The notes below the pieces were generated by a model. It did no database searches, was not told where the DNA came from, and saw only the letters and a program-made list of their open reading frames with translations. The position numbers and the translations under genes were made by a program. A DNA stretch of 64,000 nucleotides from Leifsonia sp. 1010 (GTDB lineage Bacteria; Actinomycetota; Actinomycetes; Actinomycetales; Microbacteriaceae), in NCBI RefSeq assembly GCF_031455295.1, contig NZ_JAVDSL010000001.1, positions 1,364,001 to 1,428,000 of the forward strand, written 5' to 3'. Positions 33,889 to 42,065 of this stretch are shown here, piece by piece. How positions within the stretch are numbered: the first letter of the stretch is position 1; every line of letters begins with the position of its first letter.

Positions 33889-35682
33889 ATGAAGAGGATC
33901 ATCCCCGCGGTCATCGCGTCGCTCGCGCTCGCCGCAGCGGCCGTGATCGCGCCGGCGATCGGAGCGGCGCCGACACCGCCCTCCACCGCAGGAACACCCG
34001 GCTGGACCGCGCTCGCCGCGGGCTCCGAGCCGCAATCGAACCCGCTCAAGGGCTTCATCCCGTACCAGGGGTCGTACTCGGCTTTCCCGTACACGATGGA
34101 ATGGGCCTACTTTCCGGTGAACGCCGTGATGAGCGGGCCCAACACCTTCAACTGGTCGTCGGTCGACAGCGTGCTCAACGACATCGCCTCGCGCGGGCAC
34201 CAGACGGCGTTCCGCTTCTACCTCGACTATCCGACGAAGCCGAGCGGCATCCCGCAGTACCTGCTCAATGGCGGCCTGGTGACGCACTCCTACAACGACT
34301 ACGGCAACAACGGCGTCAGCGTCTCGCCGAACTACGACGACCCCAACCTGCGCACCGCCATGGACCAGTTCATCGCCGCGCTCGGCGCCCGGTACGACGG
34401 CGACGCCCGCGTCGGCTTCGTCCAGGCGGGACTCCTGGGCTTCTGGGGCGAGTGGCACACCTATCCGTACAACGGGACGAACGGCCAGCCGGACTGGTTC
34501 GCCTCGAGCGCGACGCAGGGCGAGATCCTCAACGACTTCGTCAATGCGTTCCACACCACGAAGCTCGAAGTGCGGCAGCCGAACAGCCAGAACGCCTCCC
34601 TGCCGATCGGCTACCATGACGACTCCTTCGCGCTGGAGACCAAGACCAGCTCGCTGGGATGGCACTTCATGGACAACATGGCGGCCGCGGGTGCGACGAA
34701 CAAGTGGAAGACCCAGTCCATCGGCGGGGAGCTGCGACCCGAGCTCCAGTCGTGCATCTTCAGCACGTCCGGCTGCCCGGTCATCGAGGACGGCGGGGAC
34801 AACGACTTCCCCGGCAGCGTCAGCCAGACCCACGTGAGCTGGCTGCTGAACCAGTACGCCTTCCAGACCGGCTACTCGTCGTCGGACAAGCCGCGTGCCC
34901 TCGCCGGCGCGCAGTCGATGGGCTACTCCCTGCGGGCCACGGAGGCGCTGGTGCCGGCGACGATCGCGACGGGGAGCAGCCCTTCCGTCGGGATCACGAT
35001 CGCGAACATCGGGATCGCGCCGTTCTACTACAGCTGGCCGATCACCCTCGCGCTGGTGGACGCGTCGGGCGCGATCGTGAAGACGTCGACCACGTCCTGG
35101 CACGTCTCCGACATCGCGAGCGGGGCCTCCGCCCAGTTCACGGGGACCTTCCCGACGAGCGGCGTCGCGAACGGCACGTACCGGATGGTCGCCCAGGTGA
35201 CCAACCCGCTGTCGGGCGGCGCGCCGATCCGGTTCGCCAACGCGACGCAGGACTCGGTGAAGTCCGGCTGGCTCACGCTCGGCACGACGACCATCTCGAC
35301 CGGCGGGACGACCGCCGCCAGTTACGAAGCGGAGTCCACGTCGAACACGCTCACCGGCACCGCGGTCGTGGCCTCGTGCTCGGGATGCTCCGGCGGCTCG
35401 AAGGTCGGCTACGTCGGCAACGGGGCGACGCTCGCGGTCAACGGAGTCACGGGCGGGGTGGCGAGCTTCCGCATCGCGTACGCCTCGGCTGTCGCCCGGA
35501 CCGCGACGGTCAAGGTCGACAACGGCACGGCCACGTCGGTCAGCTTCCCGGCGACCGCGGACTGGAACACCGTCGGCACGGTGACGGTGAACGTGGCCAT
35601 CCCATCCGGCTCCGGGCACACGATCACCATCGCCAACCCGACGGGATGGGCACCTGACATCGATCGGATCACCACCGGCTGA
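33889..35682 (+). CDS. Secreted DUF4832-domain protein with C-terminal carbohydrate-binding-like domain
   Basis: Exported protein of 597 residues. The signal peptide covers residues 1-30 (ending AIGAAP). The large N-terminal domain resembles DUF4832 proteins, which are predicted TIM-barrel glycosidases (SNPLKGFIPYQGSY near residue 45, VQAGLLGFWGEWHTYPYN near 180, then IGGELRPE and FHFMD-like segments). A beta-rich domain follows. The last ~125 residues have a CBM6/35-like beginning, AASYEAESTSNTLTG, and ending, APDIDRITTG. Catalysis has not been established for most of the family. The start at 33889 follows GAGAGGAAC. An operator shared with the ROK gene suggests it acts outside the cell on the substrate imported by the 37099 transporter. 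Confidence 0.82.
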   Translation: MKRIIPAVIASLALAAAAVIAPAIGAAPTPPSTAGTPGWTALAAGSEPQSNPLKGFIPYQGSYSAFPYTMEWAYFPVNAVMSGPNTFNWSSVDSVLNDIASRGHQTAFRFYLDYPTKPSGIPQYLLNGGLVTHSYNDYGNNGVSVSPNYDDPNLRTAMDQFIAALGARYDGDARVGFVQAGLLGFWGEWHTYPYNGTNGQPDWFASSATQGEILNDFVNAFHTTKLEVRQPNSQNASLPIGYHDDSFALETKTSSLGWHFMDNMAAAGATNKWKTQSIGGELRPELQSCIFSTSGCPVIEDGGDNDFPGSVSQTHVSWLLNQYAFQTGYSSSDKPRALAGAQSMGYSLRATEALVPATIATGSSPSVGITIANIGIAPFYYSWPITLALVDASGAIVKTSTTSWHVSDIASGASAQFTGTFPTSGVANGTYRMVAQVTNPLSGGAPIRFANATQDSVKSGWLTLGTTTISTGGTTAASYEAESTSNTLTGTAVVASCSGCSGGSKVGYVGNGATLAVNGVTGGVASFRIAYASAVARTATVKVDNGTATSVSFPATADWNTVGTVTVNVAIPSGSGHTITIANPTGWAPDIDRITTG

Positions 35683-35687
35683 CAGCC

Positions 35688-35730
35688 ACGACGGCCTCGG
35701 GGAGTGCGCTCGCATCCCCGGGGCCGTCGT
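35688..35730. terminator. Bidirectional hairpin terminator
   Basis: ACGACGGCC pairs with GGCCGTCGT, continued after one mismatch by CGGGGA against TCCCCG, giving about 15 pairs. It occupies nearly the whole gap between the convergent DUF4832 and ROK stop codons, the expected place for a two-way terminator. No T-run follows. Confidence 0.7.
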
Positions 35731-35733
35731 CGT

Positions 35734-36936
35734 TCAACCGCGGAGCAGCGCCTGCGTCTCCGACGGGTTCGGGAACGACTCGCGCTCGCGCACGGCTCCG
35801 TCGAGCACAGCGGCGAGGTGGTCGGCCGCCAGGCTGATGCCGCCCATCGCGACCGCCTCGGAGCCGAGCGTGGAGGCGACGACGGTCGGGGCAAGCGGCA
35901 CGATCGACCGCAGCGATTCTTTGAGCCGTGGCAGGAAGACGTCGGCGCTCGGAGAGCTTCCGCCGCCGACGATCAGGAGTTCGGGATCGATCGCCAGCGT
36001 CATCGCGGCCGCGCCGGTGGCCAGGTCGTCGGCGAACTCCCGGACGGCCTCGACCGCCGCGGGGTCGCCCGAGCGCGCCAGGTCGAAGATCTGCTCCCGG
36101 CTGGGTCGCGGGCTGCCCAGCACCGCGGCTCCGTACTGCTCGTTGAGCTCCGCCCAGCGCAGTTCCGGCATCTCGCCGACGATTCCCGCCGCGCCGTGGA
36201 CGCCGCGGTGGACCCGCCCGTTCACGATGGAGGCGCCACTCGTGCGGGCGCCGCAGAGGATGTAGACGACGTCCGTATGACCGCGGGCGGCTCCGATCGC
36301 GAGCTCCGCCTGGGCGCCGAGGGCGACATCCCCCTCGACCAGCACGGCCGCGTCGTACTCGCGCCGGAAACGCTCGCGCAGGTCGAGCCCGATCCACCCC
36401 GGCATGCCGGTGCCGCCGAAGTGAAGCACCTGGCCCGCCGTGCTGATGGCACCGGGGGAGCCGATGGTGACCGCCCACAGGTCGGCTCGCGTGAGGCCGA
36501 GCCCGTCGAGCAGGTCGTCTCCGACCTGGAGTGCCGTCGCGATCCGCTTCTCGGCGGCGTCCGACTCTGCCGTCGCCGTTGTGCGGTGGCCGCGCACCTG
36601 CCCGGTCAAGTCGGTGACGACGGCGTAGATGTGGTTGGCGCCGATGTCGAGCGCGAGGAAGTGCCCGAGTCCGGGTGCCGGGCGATACGTGGCCGCCGGG
36701 CGCCCCAGACGGCCGGCGGGGGAGCTGTCCGACGCGACGACCCAGCCGGCGTCCGTCAGGTCGGTGATGATCGCGTCGATGGCCGTGCGGGACAGCCCGG
36801 AGTCCGCCGCGAGGTCGCGCATCGTCTGCGGACGCTCGAGCACCGCGCGCAGGATGCCCCACGAGTTCATCCGCCGCAGCAGGGAGCGGCTGCCGACGGC
36901 GGGTTCGACACCGCGGATAAGGGCCTCTCGAGCCAT
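35734..36936 (-). CDS. ROK-family transcriptional regulator
   Basis: Regulator of 400 residues. The helix-turn-helix is at about residues 22-65 (LLRRMNSWGILRAVLERPQTMRDLAADSGLSRTAIDAIITDLTDAGWV), followed by a ROK domain (FLALDIGANHIYAVVTDLTG, GSPGAI, GEMPELRWAE, LLIVGGG). The ATG at 36936 has TGAGGAT close upstream. It is divergent from the importer at 37099 and convergent with the DUF4832 gene. Two nearly identical palindromes bracket the gene: one in its own promoter, the other before the DUF4832 gene. It therefore probably represses all three units. Confidence 0.9.
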   Translation of the reverse strand: MAREALIRGVEPAVGSRSLLRRMNSWGILRAVLERPQTMRDLAADSGLSRTAIDAIITDLTDAGWVVASDSSPAGRLGRPAATYRPAPGLGHFLALDIGANHIYAVVTDLTGQVRGHRTTATAESDAAEKRIATALQVGDDLLDGLGLTRADLWAVTIGSPGAISTAGQVLHFGGTGMPGWIGLDLRERFRREYDAAVLVEGDVALGAQAELAIGAARGHTDVVYILCGARTSGASIVNGRVHRGVHGAAGIVGEMPELRWAELNEQYGAAVLGSPRPSREQIFDLARSGDPAAVEAVREFADDLATGAAAMTLAIDPELLIVGGGSSPSADVFLPRLKESLRSIVPLAPTVVASTLGSEAVAMGGISLAADHLAAVLDGAVRERESFPNPSETQALLRG

Positions 36937-36956
36937 GTGATCCTCACTCTTGCGCT

Positions 36957-36981
36957 TTATAACGGCAACTTGCATAATTAA
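36957..36981. promoter_or_regulatory. ROK operator candidate, copy 2
   Basis: A 25-base near-palindrome with core GGCAACTTGCA flanked by TTATAA and AATTAA, in the divergent gap between the ROK gene and the importer operon, 20 bases from the ROK start. It matches the copy at 33830-33854 in 20 of 25 positions. Confidence 0.65.
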
Positions 36982-37098
36982 CCCGTCCACCCGACTTTAC
37001 CGCGGATAGACGAACCAGCGGCCAGCGAATCGCTCGCAGGCCGATCCACCCGAATCGCGCCAACGACGGCAGCACGTCCGCGGCGCCGAGAGGATGCC

Positions 37099-38025
37099 AT
37101 GACAGCCCTGCTCCCGAGAGCCGCGCACCGGACGGGCGGCGCGCCGACGGTACGCCGCCGGCGGGACGACCGCAGAGTCGCCTGGCTCTTCATCGCGCCG
37201 GTCCTGATCGGCTTCGCGGTCTTCTACCTCTACCCGACGGTCCGCGGAGTGTGGTGGTCGTTCACCGACTACAGCCTGCTGGGCGACCCGACGTTCGTCG
37301 GCATCGAGAACTACACCGCCGTTCTCCAGGACAAGGAGTTCTGGAACTCGATGGGCGTGACGCTCTACTACGTGATCGTCAACGTCACGACGCAGACCGT
37401 CCTCGCACTGCTCCTCGCGGCGCTCATGCACCGCCTCACCCGTTCGGTGATGCTGCGGACCACCCTGCTGCTGCCGTGGCTGGTTCCCAACGTCACCGTC
37501 GGCCTGGTCTGGCTGTGGCTGCTCGACACCAACCTCGGCTTCGTGAACCACCTGATCACGTCGATGGGCTTCCCCGCGGTCGGCTTCTTCACCAACCCGG
37601 CGCTCGGCATCCCTACCATCTCGATCGTCAACACGTGGGCCTTCACCGGCTACACGGCGCTCCTGTTCTACGCGGGGATGCTGCAGATCCCGGCCGATCT
37701 GTACGAGAGCGCCTCGCTCGACGGAGCGGGGGAGTGGCGCCTGTTCACCCGCATCACGCTCCCGCTGCTCCGCCCGGTGATGGCCCTCGTGCTCGTGGTC
37801 TCGCTGATCGGCTCGTTCCAGATCTTCGACACCGTGGCGATCACGACGAAGGGAGGCCCGGTCAACGCGACACGGGTCATCTACTACTACATCTACCAAC
37901 AGGCCTTCAACTTCTTCCACATGGGCTACGCCGCGACCATGGCGATCGTCCTGGTGGTCATCCTCGGCGTTCTCACGGCCGTCCAGCTGCGCCTCCTCCG
38001 CGCCTCCGAATCCCAGCTCGCCTAG
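37099..38025 (+). CDS. Sugar ABC transporter permease (MalF type)
   Basis: Membrane subunit of 308 residues, six predicted membrane segments from about residue 30, with the EAA loop DLYESASLDGAGEWRLFTRITLP. It is the first gene of an operon in which both permeases precede the binding protein, an order unlike the other three importers in this window. A 162-base leader separates it from the divergent ROK gene. Confidence 0.93.
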   Translation: MTALLPRAAHRTGGAPTVRRRRDDRRVAWLFIAPVLIGFAVFYLYPTVRGVWWSFTDYSLLGDPTFVGIENYTAVLQDKEFWNSMGVTLYYVIVNVTTQTVLALLLAALMHRLTRSVMLRTTLLLPWLVPNVTVGLVWLWLLDTNLGFVNHLITSMGFPAVGFFTNPALGIPTISIVNTWAFTGYTALLFYAGMLQIPADLYESASLDGAGEWRLFTRITLPLLRPVMALVLVVSLIGSFQIFDTVAITTKGGPVNATRVIYYYIYQQAFNFFHMGYAATMAIVLVVILGVLTAVQLRLLRASESQLA

Positions 38026-38034
38026 GACCACACC

Positions 38035-38991
38035 ATGACCATGACACGACCCGTGACACCCGTCCTCACTCCCGGCGCGGAGCAGCCCTCCCGTCCCGCG
38101 CGCGACACCATCCGCCGCCGCTTTTCGATCGGTCGCGCCCTCGGCTGGGCGGTCCTGATCATCTCGCTCGTCCTGACCCTGTTCCCCTTCTACTGGATGC
38201 TGAAGACGGCGCTCACGCCCGCCGCGGACGTCATCCGGGATTCCGGTTCGCTCTTCCCCGGCAGCCCGACCCTGATCAACTTCGCGCGCGTGCTCGGCTT
38301 CCTGACGCCGGCGCAGGACCAGGCCGCCGGCGGATCCGGCGCGTCGATCAACTTCCTCCTGTACCTGTGGAACTCGATCATCTACTGCTCCCTCATCGGG
38401 TTCTTCCAGACGCTGTTCTGCGCAATGGGAGGGTACGCGTTCGCGCGGCTCCGGTTCCCCGGCCGCAACGCGCTGTTCGCCGTGCTCATCGCCGCGCTCA
38501 TGGTCCCCGGCATCTTCACGCTGCTGCCGAACTTCGTCCTCGTCCGCGACCTGGGCCTCCTCAACAACATCTTCGGGATGGTCGCGCCGAGCCTGCTGAT
38601 GACCCCGTTCGCGCTCTTCTTCCTGCGCCAGTTCTTCCTCAACATCCCCGTGGATGTGGAGGAGGCGGCGATGCTCGACGGCGCGGGCAAGGCTCGCGTG
38701 TTCTGGCGCATCGCCCTCCCGATGAGCCGCGGTCCGCTCATCACGATCGGCCTCATCACCGTCGTCTGGGCGTGGAAGGACTACCTCTGGCCGCTCCTGA
38801 TCGGACGCGACGAGAGCGTCCGCACCATGACCGTCGCCCTCGGTGTGTACCTGCAGCAGTCGCCCAACACCCAGCCCGACTGGACGGGACTGATGGCCGG
38901 CTCGACGCTGTCCGTCATCCCCGTGCTCATCCTGCTCATCTTCCTCGGCCGGCGGATCGTCGAGTCGCTCAACTTCACCGGCATCAAATGA
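38035..38991 (+). CDS. Sugar ABC transporter permease (MalG type)
   Basis: Second membrane subunit, 318 residues, with six predicted membrane segments and the docking loop DVEEAAMLDGAGKARVFWRIALP. It has a slightly enlarged loop after the first segment (around residues 65-105). It starts ten bases after the first permease. Confidence 0.93.
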   Translation: MTMTRPVTPVLTPGAEQPSRPARDTIRRRFSIGRALGWAVLIISLVLTLFPFYWMLKTALTPAADVIRDSGSLFPGSPTLINFARVLGFLTPAQDQAAGGSGASINFLLYLWNSIIYCSLIGFFQTLFCAMGGYAFARLRFPGRNALFAVLIAALMVPGIFTLLPNFVLVRDLGLLNNIFGMVAPSLLMTPFALFFLRQFFLNIPVDVEEAAMLDGAGKARVFWRIALPMSRGPLITIGLITVVWAWKDYLWPLLIGRDESVRTMTVALGVYLQQSPNTQPDWTGLMAGSTLSVIPVLILLIFLGRRIVESLNFTGIK

Positions 38992-39049
38992 CCAGCCCCA
39001 CCTTCTGAACCCCCATCCCGATGCACCACCCACACAGAGAGAGAAACCA

Positions 39050-40390
39050 ATGACCAAGGTCCGTCGCGTCGCCGCCATAGCCGTCGCCGCCGCACTGCTC
39101 ACCGGAGTCACCGCGTGTTCGTCCAGCGGGTCCGGCTCGAACGACAAGGTGACCCTGCAGTACTGGATGTGGGACGACACGCAGGTGCCGGCCTACCAGC
39201 AGTGCGCCGAGCAGTTCACCAAGGAGAACCCCAACATCACCATCAAGATCAGCCAGTCGGCCTGGGGCCAGTACTGGACGAATCTCTCCACCCAGATTGC
39301 GGCGGGCAGCGCCCCGGACGTGTGGGTGGACCAGGCCTCGTACTATCCGCAGTTCGTGCAGGACAAGCAGATCGTCGACATCCAGCCGATGGTCGAGAAG
39401 GACACGGTCGACCTCAGCCAGTACGTCGACGGCCTCGCCGACCTCTGGAAGGTCGGGGACGCCCGCTACGGTCTGCCGAAGGACTGGGACACGATGGGCC
39501 TCGTCTACAACAAGGCCGATCTGAAGGCCGCGGGCATCGATGAGGCATCCCTGGCCGACCTCACCTGGAACCCGCAGGACGGCGGCACGTTCGAGCAGAC
39601 CATCGCCAAGCTGACCGTCGACAAGAACGGCCACAACGGACTCGACCCCGCCTTCGACAAGAACAACGTCAAGGTCTACGGCTTCCTGCCGGAGTGGGCC
39701 GACGGCTCGCAGGGCCAGAACGGCTGGGGCAACTTCGCCTACTCCAACGGCTGGACCTACGCGAACAAGAACCCCTTCGGCACGAAGTTCCACTACGACG
39801 ACTCCAAGCTCACCGAGACCGTCCAGTGGCTCGCCGACCTCTCCGACAAGGGGTACGCCCCGAAGCTCGACGTGCAGTCGACGCTGGCCCGGTCCGAGGT
39901 GCTCGCCAACAACGGCGGCGCTCTGACCACCCTCGGCTCATTCAACCTGTCGTCGTACAAGGGCAAGACCGACCAGTTCGGTTTCGCGCCGCTCCCGATC
40001 GGGCCCGAGGGCCGGAAGTCCGCGATCAACGGACTCTCCGACGCCATCTACGCGGGGAGCAAGCACAAGGACGAGGCCTGGAAGTGGGTCAAGTACCTCG
40101 CCTCGGCGGACTGCCAGAACACCGTCGCGGCCACCGGAGTCGTCTTCCCGGCCATCAAGGAGGCCTCGGAGAAGTCGGCGGAGGTGCGCGAGAAGGACGG
40201 CCTGAACGCCAAGGTCTTCCTCGACGAGCAGCAGGCGAAGGACGGCACGTTCATCATCCCGATCAGCTATCACGGCACCGAGATCAGCCAGATCGTTCAG
40301 GACGCGATCCAGAGCGTCGCCCTCGGCCAGCAGGACGCGAAGTCCGCGCTGGGCAAGGCGAACGACCAGGTCAACGCGCTGTTCAAGTAG
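39050..40390 (+). CDS. Sugar ABC transporter substrate-binding lipoprotein
   Basis: Binding lipoprotein of 446 residues with the lipobox GVTAC (Cys23) and family-1 features (QYWMWDDTQVPAYQQCAEQF, STQIAAGSAPDVWVDQAS, GLPKDWDTMGLVYNKADL). It follows the second permease by 58 bases, with a purine-rich AGAGAGAGAAAC upstream of the ATG. A GC-rich hairpin directly follows the stop codon. The neighbouring GH36 enzyme suggests an alpha-galactoside ligand such as melibiose or a raffinose-family sugar. Confidence 0.93.
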   Translation: MTKVRRVAAIAVAAALLTGVTACSSSGSGSNDKVTLQYWMWDDTQVPAYQQCAEQFTKENPNITIKISQSAWGQYWTNLSTQIAAGSAPDVWVDQASYYPQFVQDKQIVDIQPMVEKDTVDLSQYVDGLADLWKVGDARYGLPKDWDTMGLVYNKADLKAAGIDEASLADLTWNPQDGGTFEQTIAKLTVDKNGHNGLDPAFDKNNVKVYGFLPEWADGSQGQNGWGNFAYSNGWTYANKNPFGTKFHYDDSKLTETVQWLADLSDKGYAPKLDVQSTLARSEVLANNGGALTTLGSFNLSSYKGKTDQFGFAPLPIGPEGRKSAINGLSDAIYAGSKHKDEAWKWVKYLASADCQNTVAATGVVFPAIKEASEKSAEVREKDGLNAKVFLDEQQAKDGTFIIPISYHGTEISQIVQDAIQSVALGQQDAKSALGKANDQVNALFK

Positions 40391-40399
40391 CGCACGGAC

Positions 40400-40421
40400 G
40401 GGGCGGCCACCGGGCCGCCCC
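40400..40421 (+). terminator. Intercistronic hairpin after the binding-protein gene
   Basis: GGGGCGGCC pairs perfectly with GGCCGCCCC around a four-base ACCG loop, nine bases after the binding-protein stop and 44 bases before the GH36 start. With no T-run, partial termination or protection of the upstream message is more likely than full termination. Confidence 0.6.
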
Positions 40422-40465
40422 GCTCCCTCCGACCGGCCCCAGGGCCCTTCCCCAGAAAGCAGAGC

Positions 40466-41968
40466 ATGCTGTACACCTTCGACTTCGCCGGCCTCCGCAT
40501 CCCGGCCAACGTTTCGGGGCAACCGGAGGCGGTGCCGGGCGGCTTCGTCGTGCCGTCCGGTCCCGTGGCGCTCCTGCATCCTTTCGGCGACACCGAGTTC
40601 TACCGGCACGGCTGGAACTCCTGGAGCCCGTCCGGATGGGCGCGAACCGACGGCGAGACCATCGGCATCAAGGACAGCCCGAACAGGCTGCTGACCGCGG
40701 ACGACGCAGCGAACGAGACCCCGCACAGCCACTCGGGTGCGGCGGTCGGAGCGGTCGCGGGCAGCGACGGTGACGTCCTGCTGCTCGGGGCGCTCGGCCT
40801 CGGATCCCCGCGTGTCGGAGCCGACCGCAACGTGCTCTGGGGGCGCGCCGAGGATGACACCGCCGACTGGTTCGTCGCCTACGGTCCCGAGCGGCAGGTG
40901 TTCGCCGACTACGCCGATCTGGTGTCGCAGCGCCTCGGCCGGCGGACCGGCCGCGCCGGGACGGTGTGGAGCAGCTGGTACTCCTACTTCGAGGGGATCG
41001 ACGAGGAGCTCGTCGCCCGGACGGTCACCGACCTCGCCGGGTACCCGTTCGACGTCTTCCAGCTCGACGACGGCTGGGAGCCGATCGTCGGCGACTGGAC
41101 CGCCGGCCCCAAGTTCCCGTCCGGGATGGGCGCGACCGCCCGCACGATCGCCGACGCCGGATTCACGCCAGGACTCTGGCTGGCGCCGCTGATCGCGCTG
41201 CCCGGATCTGAGCTCGCCCGCAGCCGTCCCGACCTGCTCGTGCAGGGGGAGGACGGGCATCCGCTCGTCACCGGCTATAACTGGGGCTCGCACTACTACT
41301 CCCTCGACACGACGCAGGACGAGGTCAAGGACCACCTGCGCGAGGTGTTCGAGAGGGTCGTCGGCTGGGGCTACCGCTACCTCAAACTCGACTTCATGTA
41401 CGCCGGCGCGGTGGCAGGACGGCGCAGCCTTCCGCTTCACCGGGAGGCCGTCTACCGGGAGGCGGTCCAGCACATCCGCTCGGTGGTCGGCGACTCGGTG
41501 TACCTGCTGGGATGCGGCGTGCCGATGATCCCGAGCGTCGGCGTCTTCGATGGCGCGCGGGTCGGGCCGGACGTCGGCGCGTTCTGGGACAACGCGGAGC
41601 GGGTCGGCGATCCCTCCGGAGTGGGCGCCCGCAATTCGATCGTGTCATCCATCAACCGCACGTGGATGAAGCGGCTCTACGAGGTCGACCCCGACGCCGT
41701 GTACTTCCGCAGCATCCGGAGCCTGCTCGACGACGCCGAGCGGCGGGCGCTGCGCGACACGGCCGCCATCCTGGAGTTCCGATCGACCTCCGACCCGATC
41801 GCCTGGCTGAACGAGAGCGAACGGGAGCAGCTGACCCGGTACATGCAGGAGACCTCCGTCATCGAGCAGACCGGCAGGTACTCGTTCCGCATCGACGGAC
41901 GCGATGTGGACCTGACCCCGATCGTGACGGGCACGGCCGTGACCGACGCGGCCTCGCTCGTCGTCTAG
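40466..41968 (+). CDS. Alpha-galactosidase, GH36/melibiase type
   Basis: Predicted alpha-galactosidase of 500 residues, shorter than the GH36 enzyme at 28587 because the N-terminal sandwich domain is reduced. Barrel motifs are FYRHGWNSWSPSGW, DVFQLDDGWEP, nucleophile Asp309 in YRYLKLDFMYAGA and acid/base Asp369 in ARVGPDVGAFWDN. No signal peptide, so it works on imported sugar. It is the last gene of the importer operon and ends at a strong terminator hairpin. The exact GH36 subfamily is uncertain. Confidence 0.88.
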   Translation: MLYTFDFAGLRIPANVSGQPEAVPGGFVVPSGPVALLHPFGDTEFYRHGWNSWSPSGWARTDGETIGIKDSPNRLLTADDAANETPHSHSGAAVGAVAGSDGDVLLLGALGLGSPRVGADRNVLWGRAEDDTADWFVAYGPERQVFADYADLVSQRLGRRTGRAGTVWSSWYSYFEGIDEELVARTVTDLAGYPFDVFQLDDGWEPIVGDWTAGPKFPSGMGATARTIADAGFTPGLWLAPLIALPGSELARSRPDLLVQGEDGHPLVTGYNWGSHYYSLDTTQDEVKDHLREVFERVVGWGYRYLKLDFMYAGAVAGRRSLPLHREAVYREAVQHIRSVVGDSVYLLGCGVPMIPSVGVFDGARVGPDVGAFWDNAERVGDPSGVGARNSIVSSINRTWMKRLYEVDPDAVYFRSIRSLLDDAERRALRDTAAILEFRSTSDPIAWLNESEREQLTRYMQETSVIEQTGRYSFRIDGRDVDLTPIVTGTAVTDAASLVV

Positions 41969-41970
41969 AC

Positions 41971-42009
41971 GTGGAGGCACGGCGCCCCTCACTTCCGCCG
42001 TGCCTCCAC
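41971..42009 (+). terminator. Strong hairpin terminator after the GH36 gene
   Basis: GTGGAGGCACGGCG and CGCCGTGCCTCCAC form a perfect 14-pair stem with an 11-base loop, three bases after the GH36 stop codon. It separates the sugar operon from the helicase gene. Confidence 0.75.
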
Positions 42010-42065
42010 TGCACCCGGCGTGCTTCGCCCACGCCGAATCCGCCCGCGGGGGCTACCGTGGGACA

